Both the position numbers and the translations under genes were made by a program. A stretch of 64,000 nt of DNA from Synechococcus sp. CB0101 (GTDB taxonomy: Bacteria > Cyanobacteriota > Cyanobacteriia > PCC-6307 > Cyanobiaceae), in the NCBI RefSeq assembly GCF_000179235.2, contig NZ_CP039373.1:837860-901859 (forward strand), read 5' to 3'. The notes under the pieces are model-generated. The model saw nothing but the letters and a program-made list of their open reading frames with translations, did no database searches and was not told where the DNA came from. Below are positions 8,682 to 22,242 of the stretch, in pieces (positions within the stretch are counted from its first letter, which is position 1; the number at the start of each line of letters is the position of its first letter).

Positions 8682-9185
8682 TTGAGCCTGCCCCGCACCG
8701 CCCAGCCATCGCAGCGGCGATCCGCGCCACGGTGTCAGCACAGCGCCAAGGGTCGCGCGCCCCGATCCGCGCCACAGGCACCGCCAACCCCGCCCGCCTC
8801 TCTGCGGCCCTCCACGCCGGCCCAGGAGCTGCTTTGCAGTGGCATCGGCCTCACCCTGAAGGTGGGACTGGGCTTGGTGGCCGTGGTGAGCCTGGTGCGC
8901 CTAGGCGGTGCCTACCGCGAACGGCTCGATCGCTACGGCGAGATCACCGCCGTGCTCAACATTCAGCAGGCGAAGCTGAACAAGGCCCAGCAACGCTTCG
9001 ACGACCTGTTCACCACCGGTGGTGAGCAGCGCCTGATCCAGGAGCAAGACCAGTGGATCGCCCCAAACCGGATGCGCGTGGTGTGGACCACCCCGGGTCA
9101 AGGCAGCCCCTCCCCTGCAGCCGCCCCATTTCCAACTGTTGAGCAGCAGCAGCCAAGCACCGAGAAGCCGCAGGCCAGTCGATAA
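8682..9185 (+). CDS. Conserved hypothetical membrane-anchored protein
   Basis: A 167-residue protein not assigned to a function. Residues 1-50 are proline, serine and arginine rich and probably cytosolic. One membrane helix follows (GIGLTLKVGLGLVAVVSLVRL), then a coiled-coil-like segment (TAVLNIQQAKLNKAQQRF), then a proline-rich tail. This bitopic layout with a short coiled coil resembles small cyanobacterial proteins compared with septum-formation factors of the DivIC type, but that is a structural analogy only. The start is TTG at 8682. It precedes por by 27 bases. Confidence 0.65.
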   Translation: MSLPRTAQPSQRRSAPRCQHSAKGRAPRSAPQAPPTPPASLRPSTPAQELLCSGIGLTLKVGLGLVAVVSLVRLGGAYRERLDRYGEITAVLNIQQAKLNKAQQRFDDLFTTGGEQRLIQEQDQWIAPNRMRVVWTTPGQGSPSPAAAPFPTVEQQQPSTEKPQASR

Positions 9186-10208
<1,023 letters not shown>

Positions 10209-10222
10209 TCTGAGGCAAGTGC

Positions 10223-11515
<1,293 letters not shown>

Positions 11516-11552
11516 ACAATCTGTCAGCGCGGGCTGCTCTCATACAAGCCGC

Positions 11553-13406
11553 TCAACTCGCCTGGCGTGCATCATGCCGCGACACTCCATCCATCAACGT
11601 CAGCATGCAGCGCGTGCTGTAGATCTGTTCAGTAGGAAGCCGTGTCAGATCCTGATCCAACACGCACAAATCAGCACGCTTCCCAACCTTGATCGATCCG
11701 GTGATGCTATCAATGCCCAACTGCCTGGCACCAGCAATGGTGTAAGCCTCCAAGGCGCCATTGAGGGTGAAAGCATCCTGCATCGGCGGCAGGGGTTCAC
11801 TGGCATTGGGCCCAAGCGAACCCTTCATCGCCTCTAACAGCGGCGGCGGTGGTTGCCTCAGGATGGCCGCCTGAACATTCAACATCGGCTCAATCCCAAG
11901 GGTGCCGCTCGCATAGGTCGCCGGCCAGTCGCTGCCCAGCGCCACGTTCAACCCGTGATCACGCTGCAGACGCCCGAAACGGAACATTTTGCTGTAACGC
12001 TCTGTGCCGATCGCCTTCTCTACCTCCTGGAAGCGAATGCACCAAATACCCGTACTACTAATCAGGGGCTTCAACCTGGCGAGACGAGCCTGATCCGCAT
12101 CGTCAACGATCTGCACATGGGCCAAGGTGAGCTTCGGATCCTGACCCGCTTGACGGCAGGTCGCCAAGGCATCGAGGGCCTGCCTGAGGGACGCATCTCC
12201 AATGGTGTGATAGTGCAGGTCAAAGCCGGCCTGATGACATTGGCGGAGCAACTTGACCAGCGAATCGGTAGAAATCGCAAGGCGCCCATAGGTTCCGGCA
12301 GGCTCGAGATAGGGTTCAAGCAAGGCAGCCTGACGATTCTCGATCACTCCATCGCCGACAACCTTGACCGTGGAAATCTGAAAGTGCTCTGAGCCGAACT
12401 TGCTTCGAAGCTCTGTGAGGGATTGAACTGCGTTCTGAACGTCGTCTTCACTCGTCACCACTTGCGTGGTGTGCAAGCGCACGGGCAGATCACCCTTCTG
12501 ATCCAACTGCTGAACAGCCGTAAAAACAGGGATCTGGCCAAAGGGCATAGCAGCATCAAACACACTGGTAAACCCCATCGCCGAGAACTGACGCAGAAGC
12601 TTCAGCAGCGTTGGCCCATAGGTGCCTGGATCCAGAAGATTGAGTGCATTGATCACCGGCAGCATCGCCGGCACTTCGCGGATGTAACCGGTCGGCTGAC
12701 CATCCTGATCTCGCACATAACCACCAACAGGAGGATCAGGGGTCTTGGCCGTGATCCCGGCAAGCTCTAGCGCTTTGCTATTCGCCCAGCCCGAATGGCC
12801 ATCGGAGGAGAAGAAAAAGATGGGGCGATCAGCACTGATGGCATCTAGATCACGCCGATGCGGGCCTCCCTGAGCACGAAACAGATTTGAATTCCAGCCC
12901 TGACCAAAAAACACACCTGTGCCGGGATTGGCTTTCACATAGGTGGCGATCGCATCGAGCACTTCACGTTCCTGCCACTCAATCTTGAGCCCAACGCCAC
13001 TGCGCAACAGGGCGCCCACCATCGGGTGCACATGGCTGTCAATCAGCCCTGGCAACAACATGCCGCCCTTGAGATCCACGCGCTGGGTGGCAGGCCCCAC
13101 CCAGGCCTGAGCGCCCCGGCGGTCACCCACATACACAATCTCGCGCCCGCGCACGGCCACCGCTTCTGCCCGGGGCCGATCGGATTCCATGGTGAGAATC
13201 GTTCCGCCTTCAAACAGCCAGTCGGCCTTGCCGTTCGCTGGTGCGGCCTGAGCATCACCCTTGAGAAGGCTGGGGGCGACGGCGGAGGCGGCCATCAGCG
13301 CACCGGCCTGCAGCACCCGGCGGCGACTGGTGGTGCCTGCCCGGGCGAGAACGGCCTGGCTAAAGCAGCTGCTCAGCTGTTGGCTGAGCTCACATCCGAT
13401 GCACAT
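11553..13406 (-). CDS. Tat-exported amidohydrolase family protein (YtcJ-like)
   Basis: About 617 residues. The N-terminus MCIGCELSQQ is followed by a twin-arginine signal (TTSRRRVLQAGALMAASAV), predicting export of a folded metalloenzyme to the periplasm or lumen. The amidohydrolase core shows LLPGLIDSHVHPM (metal-binding HxH) near residue 110, LHYHTIGDASLRQALDA, LAHVQIV and ALGSDWPATYASG near residue 490, as in the amidohydrolase-3/YtcJ group. The substrate is unknown. It separates chlL from chlB, which are normally neighbours. A hand count of bases 12361-12480 gives 53% G+C against 72% for 14041-14160 in chlB, although the 5' end of this gene is GC-rich. A GTG at 13415 is an alternative start. 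Confidence 0.88.
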   Translation of the reverse strand: MCIGCELSQQLSSCFSQAVLARAGTTSRRRVLQAGALMAASAVAPSLLKGDAQAAPANGKADWLFEGGTILTMESDRPRAEAVAVRGREIVYVGDRRGAQAWVGPATQRVDLKGGMLLPGLIDSHVHPMVGALLRSGVGLKIEWQEREVLDAIATYVKANPGTGVFFGQGWNSNLFRAQGGPHRRDLDAISADRPIFFFSSDGHSGWANSKALELAGITAKTPDPPVGGYVRDQDGQPTGYIREVPAMLPVINALNLLDPGTYGPTLLKLLRQFSAMGFTSVFDAAMPFGQIPVFTAVQQLDQKGDLPVRLHTTQVVTSEDDVQNAVQSLTELRSKFGSEHFQISTVKVVGDGVIENRQAALLEPYLEPAGTYGRLAISTDSLVKLLRQCHQAGFDLHYHTIGDASLRQALDALATCRQAGQDPKLTLAHVQIVDDADQARLARLKPLISSTGIWCIRFQEVEKAIGTERYSKMFRFGRLQRDHGLNVALGSDWPATYASGTLGIEPMLNVQAAILRQPPPPLLEAMKGSLGPNASEPLPPMQDAFTLNGALEAYTIAGARQLGIDSITGSIKVGKRADLCVLDQDLTRLPTEQIYSTRCMLTLMDGVSRHDARQAS

Positions 13407-13504
13407 CCGGGCCACACCATCTGGTTACAGGGTGCAGCCGAATCCGCGGGCTGGTTTCCGTTGTTGGCGTTTGTGATCTGGCAGGGCCAGGCATGCCGCT
13501 GAGC

Positions 13505-15103
13505 TCAGCGACTGAAATGCGCCTTGGCCTCGTACAACGCCTCGCTATCAATCACCGCCAGGCCGCGCTCACGAGCGAAAGCCTCCGTGTTCTTGCGCAC
13601 CTTGCCGCGCACAAAGAAGGGGATCTTGGCCAGTTCTGCTTCGCCCTCAGCACTCCACTGCAACCCGAGCGCCACGGGCGTGTCCGCGGAAATTGCTGGA
13701 GCTGGAGCAGCCGGTGCTCCATCGCCCAGGTGACTGCGGTGGCCATCCACGAATTCGAAGTCGTGGCGGAACATCCCGATCAGGTGTTCTTCCAGGCCCA
13801 TCATCAGCGGGTGGACCCAGGAGTCAAAGATCACATTGGCCCCCTCCCAGCCCATCTGCGGGGCGTAGCGGGCCGGCACATCCTGCACATGCAGGGGCGT
13901 GCTGATCACGGCGCAGGGAATCCCCAAGCGCTTGGCGCTATGGCGCTCCATCTGGGTGCCCAGCACCAACTCTGGTGCCGCCTCGGCGATCGCTGCCTCA
14001 ACGGTGAGGTAGTCGTCGCTGATCAGGGCCTCCAGCCCCAGCTCCTGGGCTGCAGCGCGCACCTCCCGGGCCAACTCGCGGCTGTAGGTGCCCAAGCCCA
14101 CCACCTCAAAGCCCAGCTCGCGGCTGGCAATGCGGGCGGCGGCGATGGCATGGGTGGCGTCACCGAACACAAACACACGCTTCCCGGTGAGATACGTGGA
14201 ATCCACCGAGCGGGAATACCAGGGCAAACGGGAGCGGCGCTCGGCCTCACACACCCCATCAGCGCCCGGCTGCAGCTCCGCCGGCAGCTCCAGTTCGAGG
14301 AGCCCGTGGAGTTCCCGCAAGAACGCCACCGTCGCCCCGATCCCGATCGGCACCGTGCGGGCGCAGACCATCCCGAACTGACGCTCCAGCCAACTGCAGA
14401 GCGTGCCCGCCACCTCTGGATAGAGGCAGACATTGGCGTCAGCCGTGGGGATCCGCATCAGGTCGGAAGGCCGCGCTCCCAGAGGAGCCACCACCGCCAC
14501 ATCCATGCCGTAGCTCGCCAGCAGTTGCGTGATCTCGCGCACGTCGTCGCGGCAGCGGAAGCCCAGCAGCGACGGCCCCAGCAGATTCACCCGCGGCCGG
14601 CGGCCTTCGGAGCGCCAGCGGGCTGGATCGGGCTTGGGTGAACCCGGCGCCGGCAGTTGCGGCTTCAGCAGGTTGCGCACCAGTTGGTAGAAGGTTTCCG
14701 CCGCGCCCCAGTTCTCCTTTTTGGAGTAGGCGGGCAGCTCCAGATTCACGATCGGCAGATCACCGAAGCCCATGCCCGCCGCCAGGGCACCGGGTTGGTC
14801 CTGAATCAACTCAGCGGTGCAGCTCTCGCCCACCAGCAGCGCCTCAGGCTGGAAGCGCTCCACGGCATCGGCGATCGAGCGCTTCACCAGCTCGGCGGTG
14901 TCGCCGCCGAGATCACGGGCCTGGAAGGTGGTGTAGGTGACGGGCGGGCGCCGATCCCGCCGCTCGATCATCGTGAACAGCAGATCGGCGTAGGTGTCGC
15001 CCTGGGGGGCATGCAGCACGTAGTGCACCCCCTCCATCGAAGCGGCGATGCGCATGGCGCCCACATGGGGGGGGCCTTCGTAAGTCCAGAGGGTGAGTTC
15101 CAT
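13505..15103 (-). CDS. chlB: Light-independent protochlorophyllide reductase subunit ChlB
   Basis: A 532-residue NifK-like subunit that with ChlN forms the protochlorophyllide-binding core of DPOR and supplies a ligand set for the NB iron-sulfur cluster. It begins [20 protein letters not shown] and has the [14 protein letters not shown]-type cysteine region, [19 protein letters not shown] and the C-terminal [11 protein letters not shown]-type domain found in full-length ChlB. Length is at the upper end of normal. It begins three bases after the chlN stop on the same strand, so the two are translated together. Downstream the amidohydrolase gene interrupts the usual order. Confidence 0.96.
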   Translation of the reverse strand: MELTLWTYEGPPHVGAMRIAASMEGVHYVLHAPQGDTYADLLFTMIERRDRRPPVTYTTFQARDLGGDTAELVKRSIADAVERFQPEALLVGESCTAELIQDQPGALAAGMGFGDLPIVNLELPAYSKKENWGAAETFYQLVRNLLKPQLPAPGSPKPDPARWRSEGRRPRVNLLGPSLLGFRCRDDVREITQLLASYGMDVAVVAPLGARPSDLMRIPTADANVCLYPEVAGTLCSWLERQFGMVCARTVPIGIGATVAFLRELHGLLELELPAELQPGADGVCEAERRSRLPWYSRSVDSTYLTGKRVFVFGDATHAIAAARIASRELGFEVVGLGTYSRELAREVRAAAQELGLEALISDDYLTVEAAIAEAAPELVLGTQMERHSAKRLGIPCAVISTPLHVQDVPARYAPQMGWEGANVIFDSWVHPLMMGLEEHLIGMFRHDFEFVDGHRSHLGDGAPAAPAPAISADTPVALGLQWSAEGEAELAKIPFFVRGKVRKNTEAFARERGLAVIDSEALYEAKAHFSR

Positions 15104-15106
15104 CGG

Positions 15107-16456
<1,350 letters not shown>

Positions 16457-16498
16457 TTAAACCAGCGGTGTGGAAACAACCACAGGCCGCCTGGGTTC

Positions 16499-17203
16499 TC
16501 AGCTACCCGGCAACGAGCGCAGGGCCTCCTCTGAGCCCATCACCACCAGCAATTCCCCCTGGGCGAGCACATGCGAGGCGGGCGGGTTCACATCGAGATG
16601 GCCCACCGGACCAGCGGCGAGCACGTTCACGTTGTAGTGCTTGCGCAGGTTGAGATCCCGGAGCGAATGGCCCACAAACGAGCCCGGCACCTTGATCTCC
16701 TCGATGCAGCTGCGGTCATCGAGGCGCAACTGCTCCAGGAGATTGGGGCGCACCAGTTCAAGACCGAGGCGCTGCCCCATCATTTTTGAGGGGAACACCA
16801 CCCGATCAGCGCCAACGCGCTGCAACATCTTCATGTGCAGATCGCTCGTGGCACGAGCGATCACCGTTTTCACCCGGGTGCCTTTGGCGTCTTTGCAGAT
16901 CAAGGTGGCGGTGATGCTGGCCTCGATCGGATCGCTCATCGCCACCACCACGGTTTCCAGATCCAGCACACCGGCGGCGCGCAAGGCCTCTTCATCGGTG
17001 CAATCCACCACGCGGCACTCGATCGATGGATCCAGCTGGCGCAGTTCATCAATCGCGCGTTGGCTGGAATCAATCGCCAATACATCCGCTCCAGCACGCA
17101 CCAGCTCGGCGCACACCGAGGAGCCAAAACGACCGACACCGATCACCGCGAAGCCGCCGCGACCGCCCTCACCATCAGCGCCCCACTGCCACCACTGATT
17201 CAC
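16499..17203 (-). CDS. ktrA: Potassium uptake regulatory subunit KtrA (RCK domains)
   Basis: A 234-residue cytosolic ring-forming regulator of the KtrB channel. RCK_N begins with the nucleotide-binding FAVIGVGRFGSSV followed by the acidic VLAIDSS strand end. RCK_C covers about residues 150-230 (EIKVPGSFVGHSLRDLNLR). KtrA proteins gate K+ uptake in response to ATP/ADP, and the C-terminal domain is a known c-di-AMP target in other bacteria. GTG 17203 was chosen because it has an AGGTG ribosome site and the upstream extension does not resemble the family. It lies 25 bases after ktrB. Confidence 0.92.
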   Translation of the reverse strand: MNQWWQWGADGEGGRGGFAVIGVGRFGSSVCAELVRAGADVLAIDSSQRAIDELRQLDPSIECRVVDCTDEEALRAAGVLDLETVVVAMSDPIEASITATLICKDAKGTRVKTVIARATSDLHMKMLQRVGADRVVFPSKMMGQRLGLELVRPNLLEQLRLDDRSCIEEIKVPGSFVGHSLRDLNLRKHYNVNVLAAGPVGHLDVNPPASHVLAQGELLVVMGSEEALRSLPGS

Positions 17204-17228
17204 AGCTGCACCTGCAAGCCCACCTTTT

Positions 17229-18635
17229 CTAGACGTAGAGGTCTTCCCTGGGGTACCCCACCCGTAGCTGGGGGCGGTTGCCGTAGAGAGCGGAGAGCAA
17301 CAGCAGAATGCCGATCCGGCCCACAAACATGCCCACCATCAGCACCAGCTGCCCCCAGCGGTTGAGGTTGGCCGTCACCCCCAGATCGAGGCCCACGGTG
17401 GCGAAGGCCGACACACAGGTGAACAGCTTCTCGAGAAAGCTGAAGGTTTGATGACCGCTCGCCCCGGCGGCTGAGGGGCCGATCCCCAGCAACAGTGCCA
17501 TCAACACCACAAACAGCACCGAGGCGAGGGTCACCCCCACGGCCCGCAGCACAGTGCCGTCGGGGATTTGACGGCGATGCATCAGCACATCGCTGCGCCC
17601 CTCGAGGGTGGAGCGGGTCGCCCCCATCAGGATCGCGAAGGTTGTGGTTTTGATGCCGCCGCCGGTGCCGCCGGGGCTGGCGCCGATGAACATCAACAGG
17701 ATCATCAACAACAAGCCGGCGTCGGTGATGGATGCAGCCGACAGCGGAATCGTGTTGAAGCCCGCCGTGCGGGTGGTGATCGATTGAAACAGGGTGATCT
17801 GCAGCTTCTGCCACAGGCCCAGATCACCCATGGCACTGGCCCGGTAGCCGAAATGCTCGGTGATCAGCAGGCCGATCGCCCCAACCACGATCAACAGCAC
17901 CGTGCTGCGCACCACCAGGCGCGTATGCAAGTTGAGGCGGCGAAGACGCCGCAGGCGCAGACGATTGGCCCAGAGGTCGTTGATCACCCGCCAACCGATG
18001 CCGCCGATCACGATCATCGAAGCGATCACACCGTTCACCACGGCGTTGTCGCGGTAGTCGACCAGGCTGTTGTCCCACAGGCCAAAGCCGGCGTTGTTGT
18101 AGGCGCTGATTACGTGAAACACCGAGGCCCAGAGCCGTTGGCTTGGCTGCTCGATGTTCGTGAAGCCAAAGGCGTAGAGCACAACGGCACCGAGGCCCAT
18201 CACGCAGACGGCCGTGATCAGGATGCTGTTGAAGGTGGGGCCGATGCCGCCCACCCCGAATTCATCAAGGGCACGACCCTTATCCAGACGATGGCGCAGA
18301 CCCGAGCGCCCCTGCACAAACCCCTGCAGGAAGGTGGTGATCGCCATCAGGCCCAAACCGCCCGTGAGGATCAACCCGGCCAGCACCACCTGGCCCACCG
18401 TGGTGAGATCACTGCCCACCGAAATCACCGAAAGCCCCGTCACGGTGATGGCGGAGGTCACGGTGAACAGCGCCTGCCACAGGCCCACCGCACTGGTGGA
18501 GCACAGGGGTGAGGCGAGCAAAAAGGTGCCCACCACAATCACCAGCAGACCCGTCACCACCGTGAACTGGGGCACGGTGAGCTGATGGCGCCAGCGCTGC
18601 AGCGCCTGAACCGGATTGCTCGGAGACGAGTTCAT
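17229..18635 (-). CDS. ktrB: Na+-dependent K+ transporter membrane subunit KtrB
   Basis: A 468-residue TrkH/KtrB-type transporter made of four pore-loop repeats. Selectivity-filter loops can be seen as TVTSAITVTGLSV, ISAYNNAGFGLWDNS, SITTRTAGFNTIPLS and CVSAFATVGLDLGV, each centred on a glycine or near-glycine. ATG 18635 was preferred; an upstream extension is proline/tryptophan-rich and lies in the divergent promoter. In cyanobacteria KtrB works with KtrA (next gene) in rapid K+ uptake after osmotic upshift, a function suited to a brackish habitat. Confidence 0.93.
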   Translation of the reverse strand: MNSSPSNPVQALQRWRHQLTVPQFTVVTGLLVIVVGTFLLASPLCSTSAVGLWQALFTVTSAITVTGLSVISVGSDLTTVGQVVLAGLILTGGLGLMAITTFLQGFVQGRSGLRHRLDKGRALDEFGVGGIGPTFNSILITAVCVMGLGAVVLYAFGFTNIEQPSQRLWASVFHVISAYNNAGFGLWDNSLVDYRDNAVVNGVIASMIVIGGIGWRVINDLWANRLRLRRLRRLNLHTRLVVRSTVLLIVVGAIGLLITEHFGYRASAMGDLGLWQKLQITLFQSITTRTAGFNTIPLSAASITDAGLLLMILLMFIGASPGGTGGGIKTTTFAILMGATRSTLEGRSDVLMHRRQIPDGTVLRAVGVTLASVLFVVLMALLLGIGPSAAGASGHQTFSFLEKLFTCVSAFATVGLDLGVTANLNRWGQLVLMVGMFVGRIGILLLLSALYGNRPQLRVGYPREDLYV

Positions 18636-18685
18636 CCCGCAAACCGTAGGTAAGGTCCGGTCCAACTCGCATCCCCACCCCCGCG

Positions 18686-19699
18686 ATGAATCCGATCGTT
18701 GTGCTGCTGGCCATGGCAGCGCTGATCCTGGTGGGCTCGGCGCTGGCCTCCAGCACCGAGGCGGCAATGCTCACGGTGAATCCGATCCAGGTGCACACCC
18801 TGGTGCAGCAACGGGTGCCGGGATCACGGGCTCTCGAACGGATCAAAGCGCGCCCGGGGCGAGCCCTGGCGCTGCTGGTGGTGATCAACAACCTCTTCAA
18901 TATTTCCGGCTCGATGCTGCTGGGCAGCCAGGCCGATCACACCTTCAAACATGAGGCTGGGGGAGCGGCCGCCCTGGTGCTCTTCAACGTGGGCTTCACC
19001 GTGGCGGTGATCCTGCTGGCGGAGATCCTGCCCAAGGCGATCGGCAACAGCTTCGCCATGCCGATCTCCCTGGCGGCGTCGCGGGTGCTGCTGCTGCTGG
19101 AGCGCCTCACCCTGCCGCTGCTGTTGCTGCTGGAGAAGCTGATGCCGGCCATCACCGCCGAGGCCGATCTCACCACCAATGAACGGGAGATCCATCTGAT
19201 GGCGCGGCTGGGCTCCCAACAGGGGCAGATCGAAGCAGATGAGGCGGCAATGATCGGCAAGGTGTTCGCTCTCAACGACCTCACCGCCCGCGATCTGATG
19301 GTGTCGCGGGTGGCAACGCCCTCGCTTCCGGGTACCGCCAGCCTTGAATCCGTGCGCCAAGAGATCCTCCAGGCACCGGAAGACGCCTGGTGGGTGGTGC
19401 TGGGTGAAGAGGTGGATGAGGTGTTGGGGGTGCAGAGCCGCGAAGAAGCCCTGGGTGAACTCCTGCAGGGCGGCGGCCAGCGGTTGGTTTGCGAGCTGTG
19501 CGACCCACCTCAATACGTTCCCGAGATGATCCGAGCCGACCGGCTGCTCACCACCTTCCGCCGCGGAGATCGCAGCTCGGTGCGGGTGGTGGTGGATGAA
19601 TTCGGGGCCTTCGTGGGCCTGGTGAGCGCCGCCGACATCCTCGGCGTGCTGGCGGGCTGGAAGCGCCTGCCTGACAACGCCACTGCCGCTCAGGACTGA
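18686..19699 (+). CDS. CNNM-type (DUF21) transmembrane protein with CBS pair
   Basis: A 337-residue protein with the CNNM/hemolysin layout: three to four membrane helices in residues 1-140 (LAMAALILVGSALASSTEA with the family's SxxEAA pattern, NNLFNISGSMLLG, ILLAEILPKAIG), then a cytosolic CBS pair at about residues 190-330 (LTARDLMVSR, VVVDEFGAFVGLVSAADIL). Such proteins are linked to Mg2+ or Co2+ efflux and Na+-coupled metal transport. The CorC_HlyC domain found in longer members appears absent. It is divergent from ktrB and overlaps the convergent DUF2062 gene by ten bases. Confidence 0.88.
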   Translation: MNPIVVLLAMAALILVGSALASSTEAAMLTVNPIQVHTLVQQRVPGSRALERIKARPGRALALLVVINNLFNISGSMLLGSQADHTFKHEAGGAAALVLFNVGFTVAVILLAEILPKAIGNSFAMPISLAASRVLLLLERLTLPLLLLLEKLMPAITAEADLTTNEREIHLMARLGSQQGQIEADEAAMIGKVFALNDLTARDLMVSRVATPSLPGTASLESVRQEILQAPEDAWWVVLGEEVDEVLGVQSREEALGELLQGGGQRLVCELCDPPQYVPEMIRADRLLTTFRRGDRSSVRVVVDEFGAFVGLVSAADILGVLAGWKRLPDNATAAQD

Positions 19700-20271
19700 A
19701 CGTTGACGCGGCGACGCTGCTTGTGTTCCAGCAGCAGCCAATAGCCGCCCCCCAGCAGTACGGCACCGATGAATCCCACCAAGAGGGAACCCAGCAGAAG
19801 CCGGCCACTCATCGCCAAGCCCAGATCCCAGAGCGGCGCCTGCTGCAGCTCCTGCAGCGAGGGAAAAGCCGGCCCTGGGCCCAACACCAGGCAGCCCAAC
19901 TGGTAGTTGAACCAATAGAGAGGCAGATAGGTGAGCGGATTGCTGATCCAGGTGCCGGCGGCCGCCAGGATGTGGTTGCCACGCACCACGCTGGCGAGGG
20001 CCACGCTCAGCACGATCTGCAACCCGAAAAACGGGAAGCAGCCCATGAAAATGCCCACCGCCAAGCCCCGTGCCCTTTGGCCATGGCTGCCCTCGTGGTG
20101 CCAGAGCCAGAGCAGCCGTTGCCGCAGCAAACGCAACAGGCTCTTATGACGTGAGGGGCGGCGATCCGAAGAACTGGCGCTGGGCCGCACGGGCTCAACT
20201 GTCAACGAGAGGGCACCATCCTGATCGATCACAGCGCGGCTTGAGGGGCTCAGAGACCGAACCAGCGGCAA
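19690..20271 (-). CDS. DUF2062 domain membrane protein
   Basis: A 193-residue protein. The central domain (about residues 60-180) has the DUF2062 pattern: GLAVGIFMGCFPFFGLQI, a conserved HILAAAGTWISNPLTYLPLY block, and a last helix (LLLGSLLVGFIGAVLLGGGY). Function is unknown, though relatives are often found near glycosyltransferases. The start is uncertain: TTG 20271 overlaps the upstream SLC13 gene by 22 bases, and a GTG 13 codons inside is also possible. It is probably translated with that carrier gene. Confidence 0.82.
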   Translation of the reverse strand: MPLVRSLSPSSRAVIDQDGALSLTVEPVRPSASSSDRRPSRHKSLLRLLRQRLLWLWHHEGSHGQRARGLAVGIFMGCFPFFGLQIVLSVALASVVRGNHILAAAGTWISNPLTYLPLYWFNYQLGCLVLGPGPAFPSLQELQQAPLWDLGLAMSGRLLLGSLLVGFIGAVLLGGGYWLLLEHKQRRRVNVQS

Positions 20272-22085
20272 ATCAGGAACGGCACCGTGATGGTCATGGT
20301 GATGGTGAGCGGGAAGCCGTAGCGGGGTACATCGAGAAAGCGATAGCGACCAGGACCAAACACCATCAGGTTGGTTTGGTACCCCACGGGGCTGAGAAAG
20401 CTCTGGCTGGCACCGAACAGCACCGCATAAATGAAGGCCATGGGCGGCTGACCCAACCCCTGAGCCAGCTGGCCCGCAATCGGAATCAACATCGCCACCG
20501 TGGCGGCATTGCTCATCACCTCGGTGAGCAGGGTGGTGAACAGAAACACCACCAGCAGCGCCGCATACACGGGCCAGTGGCTCAGGCCGAGCAGCAGGGC
20601 TTGGGCCAGGGCCTCCGCCAGGCCGGTTTTCTCCAGGGCCACGCTGAAGCTGGCCAGGGATCCCAGCAGCAGGATCACATCGAGGCGAATCGCCCGCTGC
20701 AGCTCACCGGCCCGCAGGCAGCCGGTGGCCACCATGGCCACCGTGCCCAGCAGCACCGAAGCCACCAGCGGCATCAGCTCCAACGCCGGCAGCAGGATCA
20801 CCAGCGCACCGATCAGCAGGGCGATGCGCTTGCGGCTCACCGTTGGTAAATCCTTCTCCAGCTGCTCGAGCACCACCAGATCGTTGCTGGCCTGGAGGCC
20901 GCGGATGGCATCTTGTGGCCCCTGCAGCAGCAGCACATCCCCCTCACGCAGCTGCACCTGGCCCAGGCGCTCCCGCAGCACGGCGTTGCCGCGGCGCAGG
21001 GCCAGCACCGTCACGTTGTATCGCTGGCGGAAGCGCAGATCCCGCAGGCAATCCCCCGCCAGGGTGGAGCCGGCGGGCAGCAGCACCTCCAGCATCCGCT
21101 GGTTGTTTTGTTGATCAGGGCGGCTGGGCTCCTCAGCTGTGGGGGCCAGCACCACGGTGTGATCCTGCTGCAGACGCAGCAAATCCTCACGGCTGCAGCG
21201 CAGCAGCAGGCGATCCCCCAACACCAGCGTGCGATCCGCCAGGGGCGGCAGGAAGCGTTCCGGGCCGCGATGCAGCTCCAACACATCCACATCGAAACGG
21301 CGCTGCAACCGGCTGGCATGCAACGACTGACCGATCAACTCCGAGCCCGCTGGGATTTCCACCTCCGTGAGGTAACCGCCGCTGGCCAGCGACGCGATCA
21401 GGTCGTCGTCATCGATGCCGCGATCCGGCAGGAAGCGATCCGCCAGCAGCACCATCACCACCCCGCCCACCAGCCAGATGCCGATGCCAATGGGGGTGAA
21501 GCTGAATAGGCCGAAGGAGCCATAGCCCAGCTTGCTGCTCACTTCACTGGCGAGCAGGTTCACCGAGCTGCCCAACAGGGTGAGGGTGCCGCCCAGCACT
21601 GTGGCAAACGACAGCGGCAGCAACACCTTCGAGGGGGAAATCCCGCGCCGCTGGCACCAGCCTTCAATCACCGGCAGCAGGCTGGCGACGATCGGGGTAT
21701 TGGGCACAAAGGCCGACACCGGCCCCACCGCCGCCACCATCACCGCAATCATCCGCTTGGGGCTGCGCACGGCATCGGAGCCGATCAGGGCCCGCAGGCG
21801 ATCGAGGCCGCCACTGCGGAACAGACCTGAGGAGAGGGCAAACAGGCCCATCAAGGTGATCAGGGCCGGGCTGCCGAAACCCTCCATCGCCTCCGAGGGC
21901 TTGAGTACGCCGGTGACGATCAACAACGCCGCGGCGAGCAACCCCGTGAGCTCGGGCGCCAACCAGCCGCCCACAAAGAGCACGATCGACCCCAGCAACA
22001 CCAGCAGGGTGATCAGAGCTCCTGGCTGGAGCACCGCGTTGAGGAGATCAGCCACGGCAGGAGCACGCAGACCACCAACATACAA
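20250..22085 (-). CDS. SLC13/DASS-type anion symporter with two RCK_C (TrkA-C) domains
   Basis: A 611-residue carrier. Two membrane blocks (about residues 15-215 and 415-610) flank two cytosolic TrkA-C modules (about 230-300 and 325-395). Conserved family segments include FVPNTPIVASLLPVI and the C-terminal TEVMSNAATVAMLIPIA, both with the SNT/NNAAT type motif of divalent-anion/Na+ symporters. Substrate (sulfate, dicarboxylate or other) cannot be read from sequence; sulfate is the usual guess in cyanobacteria. Start TTG 22085 or GTG 22055. It is divergent from the Rrf2 regulator, 157 bases away. Confidence 0.87.
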   Translation of the reverse strand: MYVGGLRAPAVADLLNAVLQPGALITLLVLLGSIVLFVGGWLAPELTGLLAAALLIVTGVLKPSEAMEGFGSPALITLMGLFALSSGLFRSGGLDRLRALIGSDAVRSPKRMIAVMVAAVGPVSAFVPNTPIVASLLPVIEGWCQRRGISPSKVLLPLSFATVLGGTLTLLGSSVNLLASEVSSKLGYGSFGLFSFTPIGIGIWLVGGVVMVLLADRFLPDRGIDDDDLIASLASGGYLTEVEIPAGSELIGQSLHASRLQRRFDVDVLELHRGPERFLPPLADRTLVLGDRLLLRCSREDLLRLQQDHTVVLAPTAEEPSRPDQQNNQRMLEVLLPAGSTLAGDCLRDLRFRQRYNVTVLALRRGNAVLRERLGQVQLREGDVLLLQGPQDAIRGLQASNDLVVLEQLEKDLPTVSRKRIALLIGALVILLPALELMPLVASVLLGTVAMVATGCLRAGELQRAIRLDVILLLGSLASFSVALEKTGLAEALAQALLLGLSHWPVYAALLVVFLFTTLLTEVMSNAATVAMLIPIAGQLAQGLGQPPMAFIYAVLFGASQSFLSPVGYQTNLMVFGPGRYRFLDVPRYGFPLTITMTITVPFLICRWFGL

Positions 22086-22242
22086 CGGTGTTCAGGTCGG
22101 ATTTACGGGTTTAGACCAGGAGCAAGCCCTGGCCCAGGAGCGACCGCAGAGGCGTCCAGCGCCATCCGACCGGCCAACACCTATTTCCGACCCGCTTACC
22201 GTGGTTTGAATGCCAAACTGAACGCAGCACGGCAGAGCCCGC

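Noticed and set aside
22095-22171. Inverted repeat GGTCGGAT / ATCCGACC between the SLC13 carrier and the Rrf2 gene
   Set aside because: The arms are only eight bases and 61 bases apart, so chance is a sufficient explanation; not listed as an operator.
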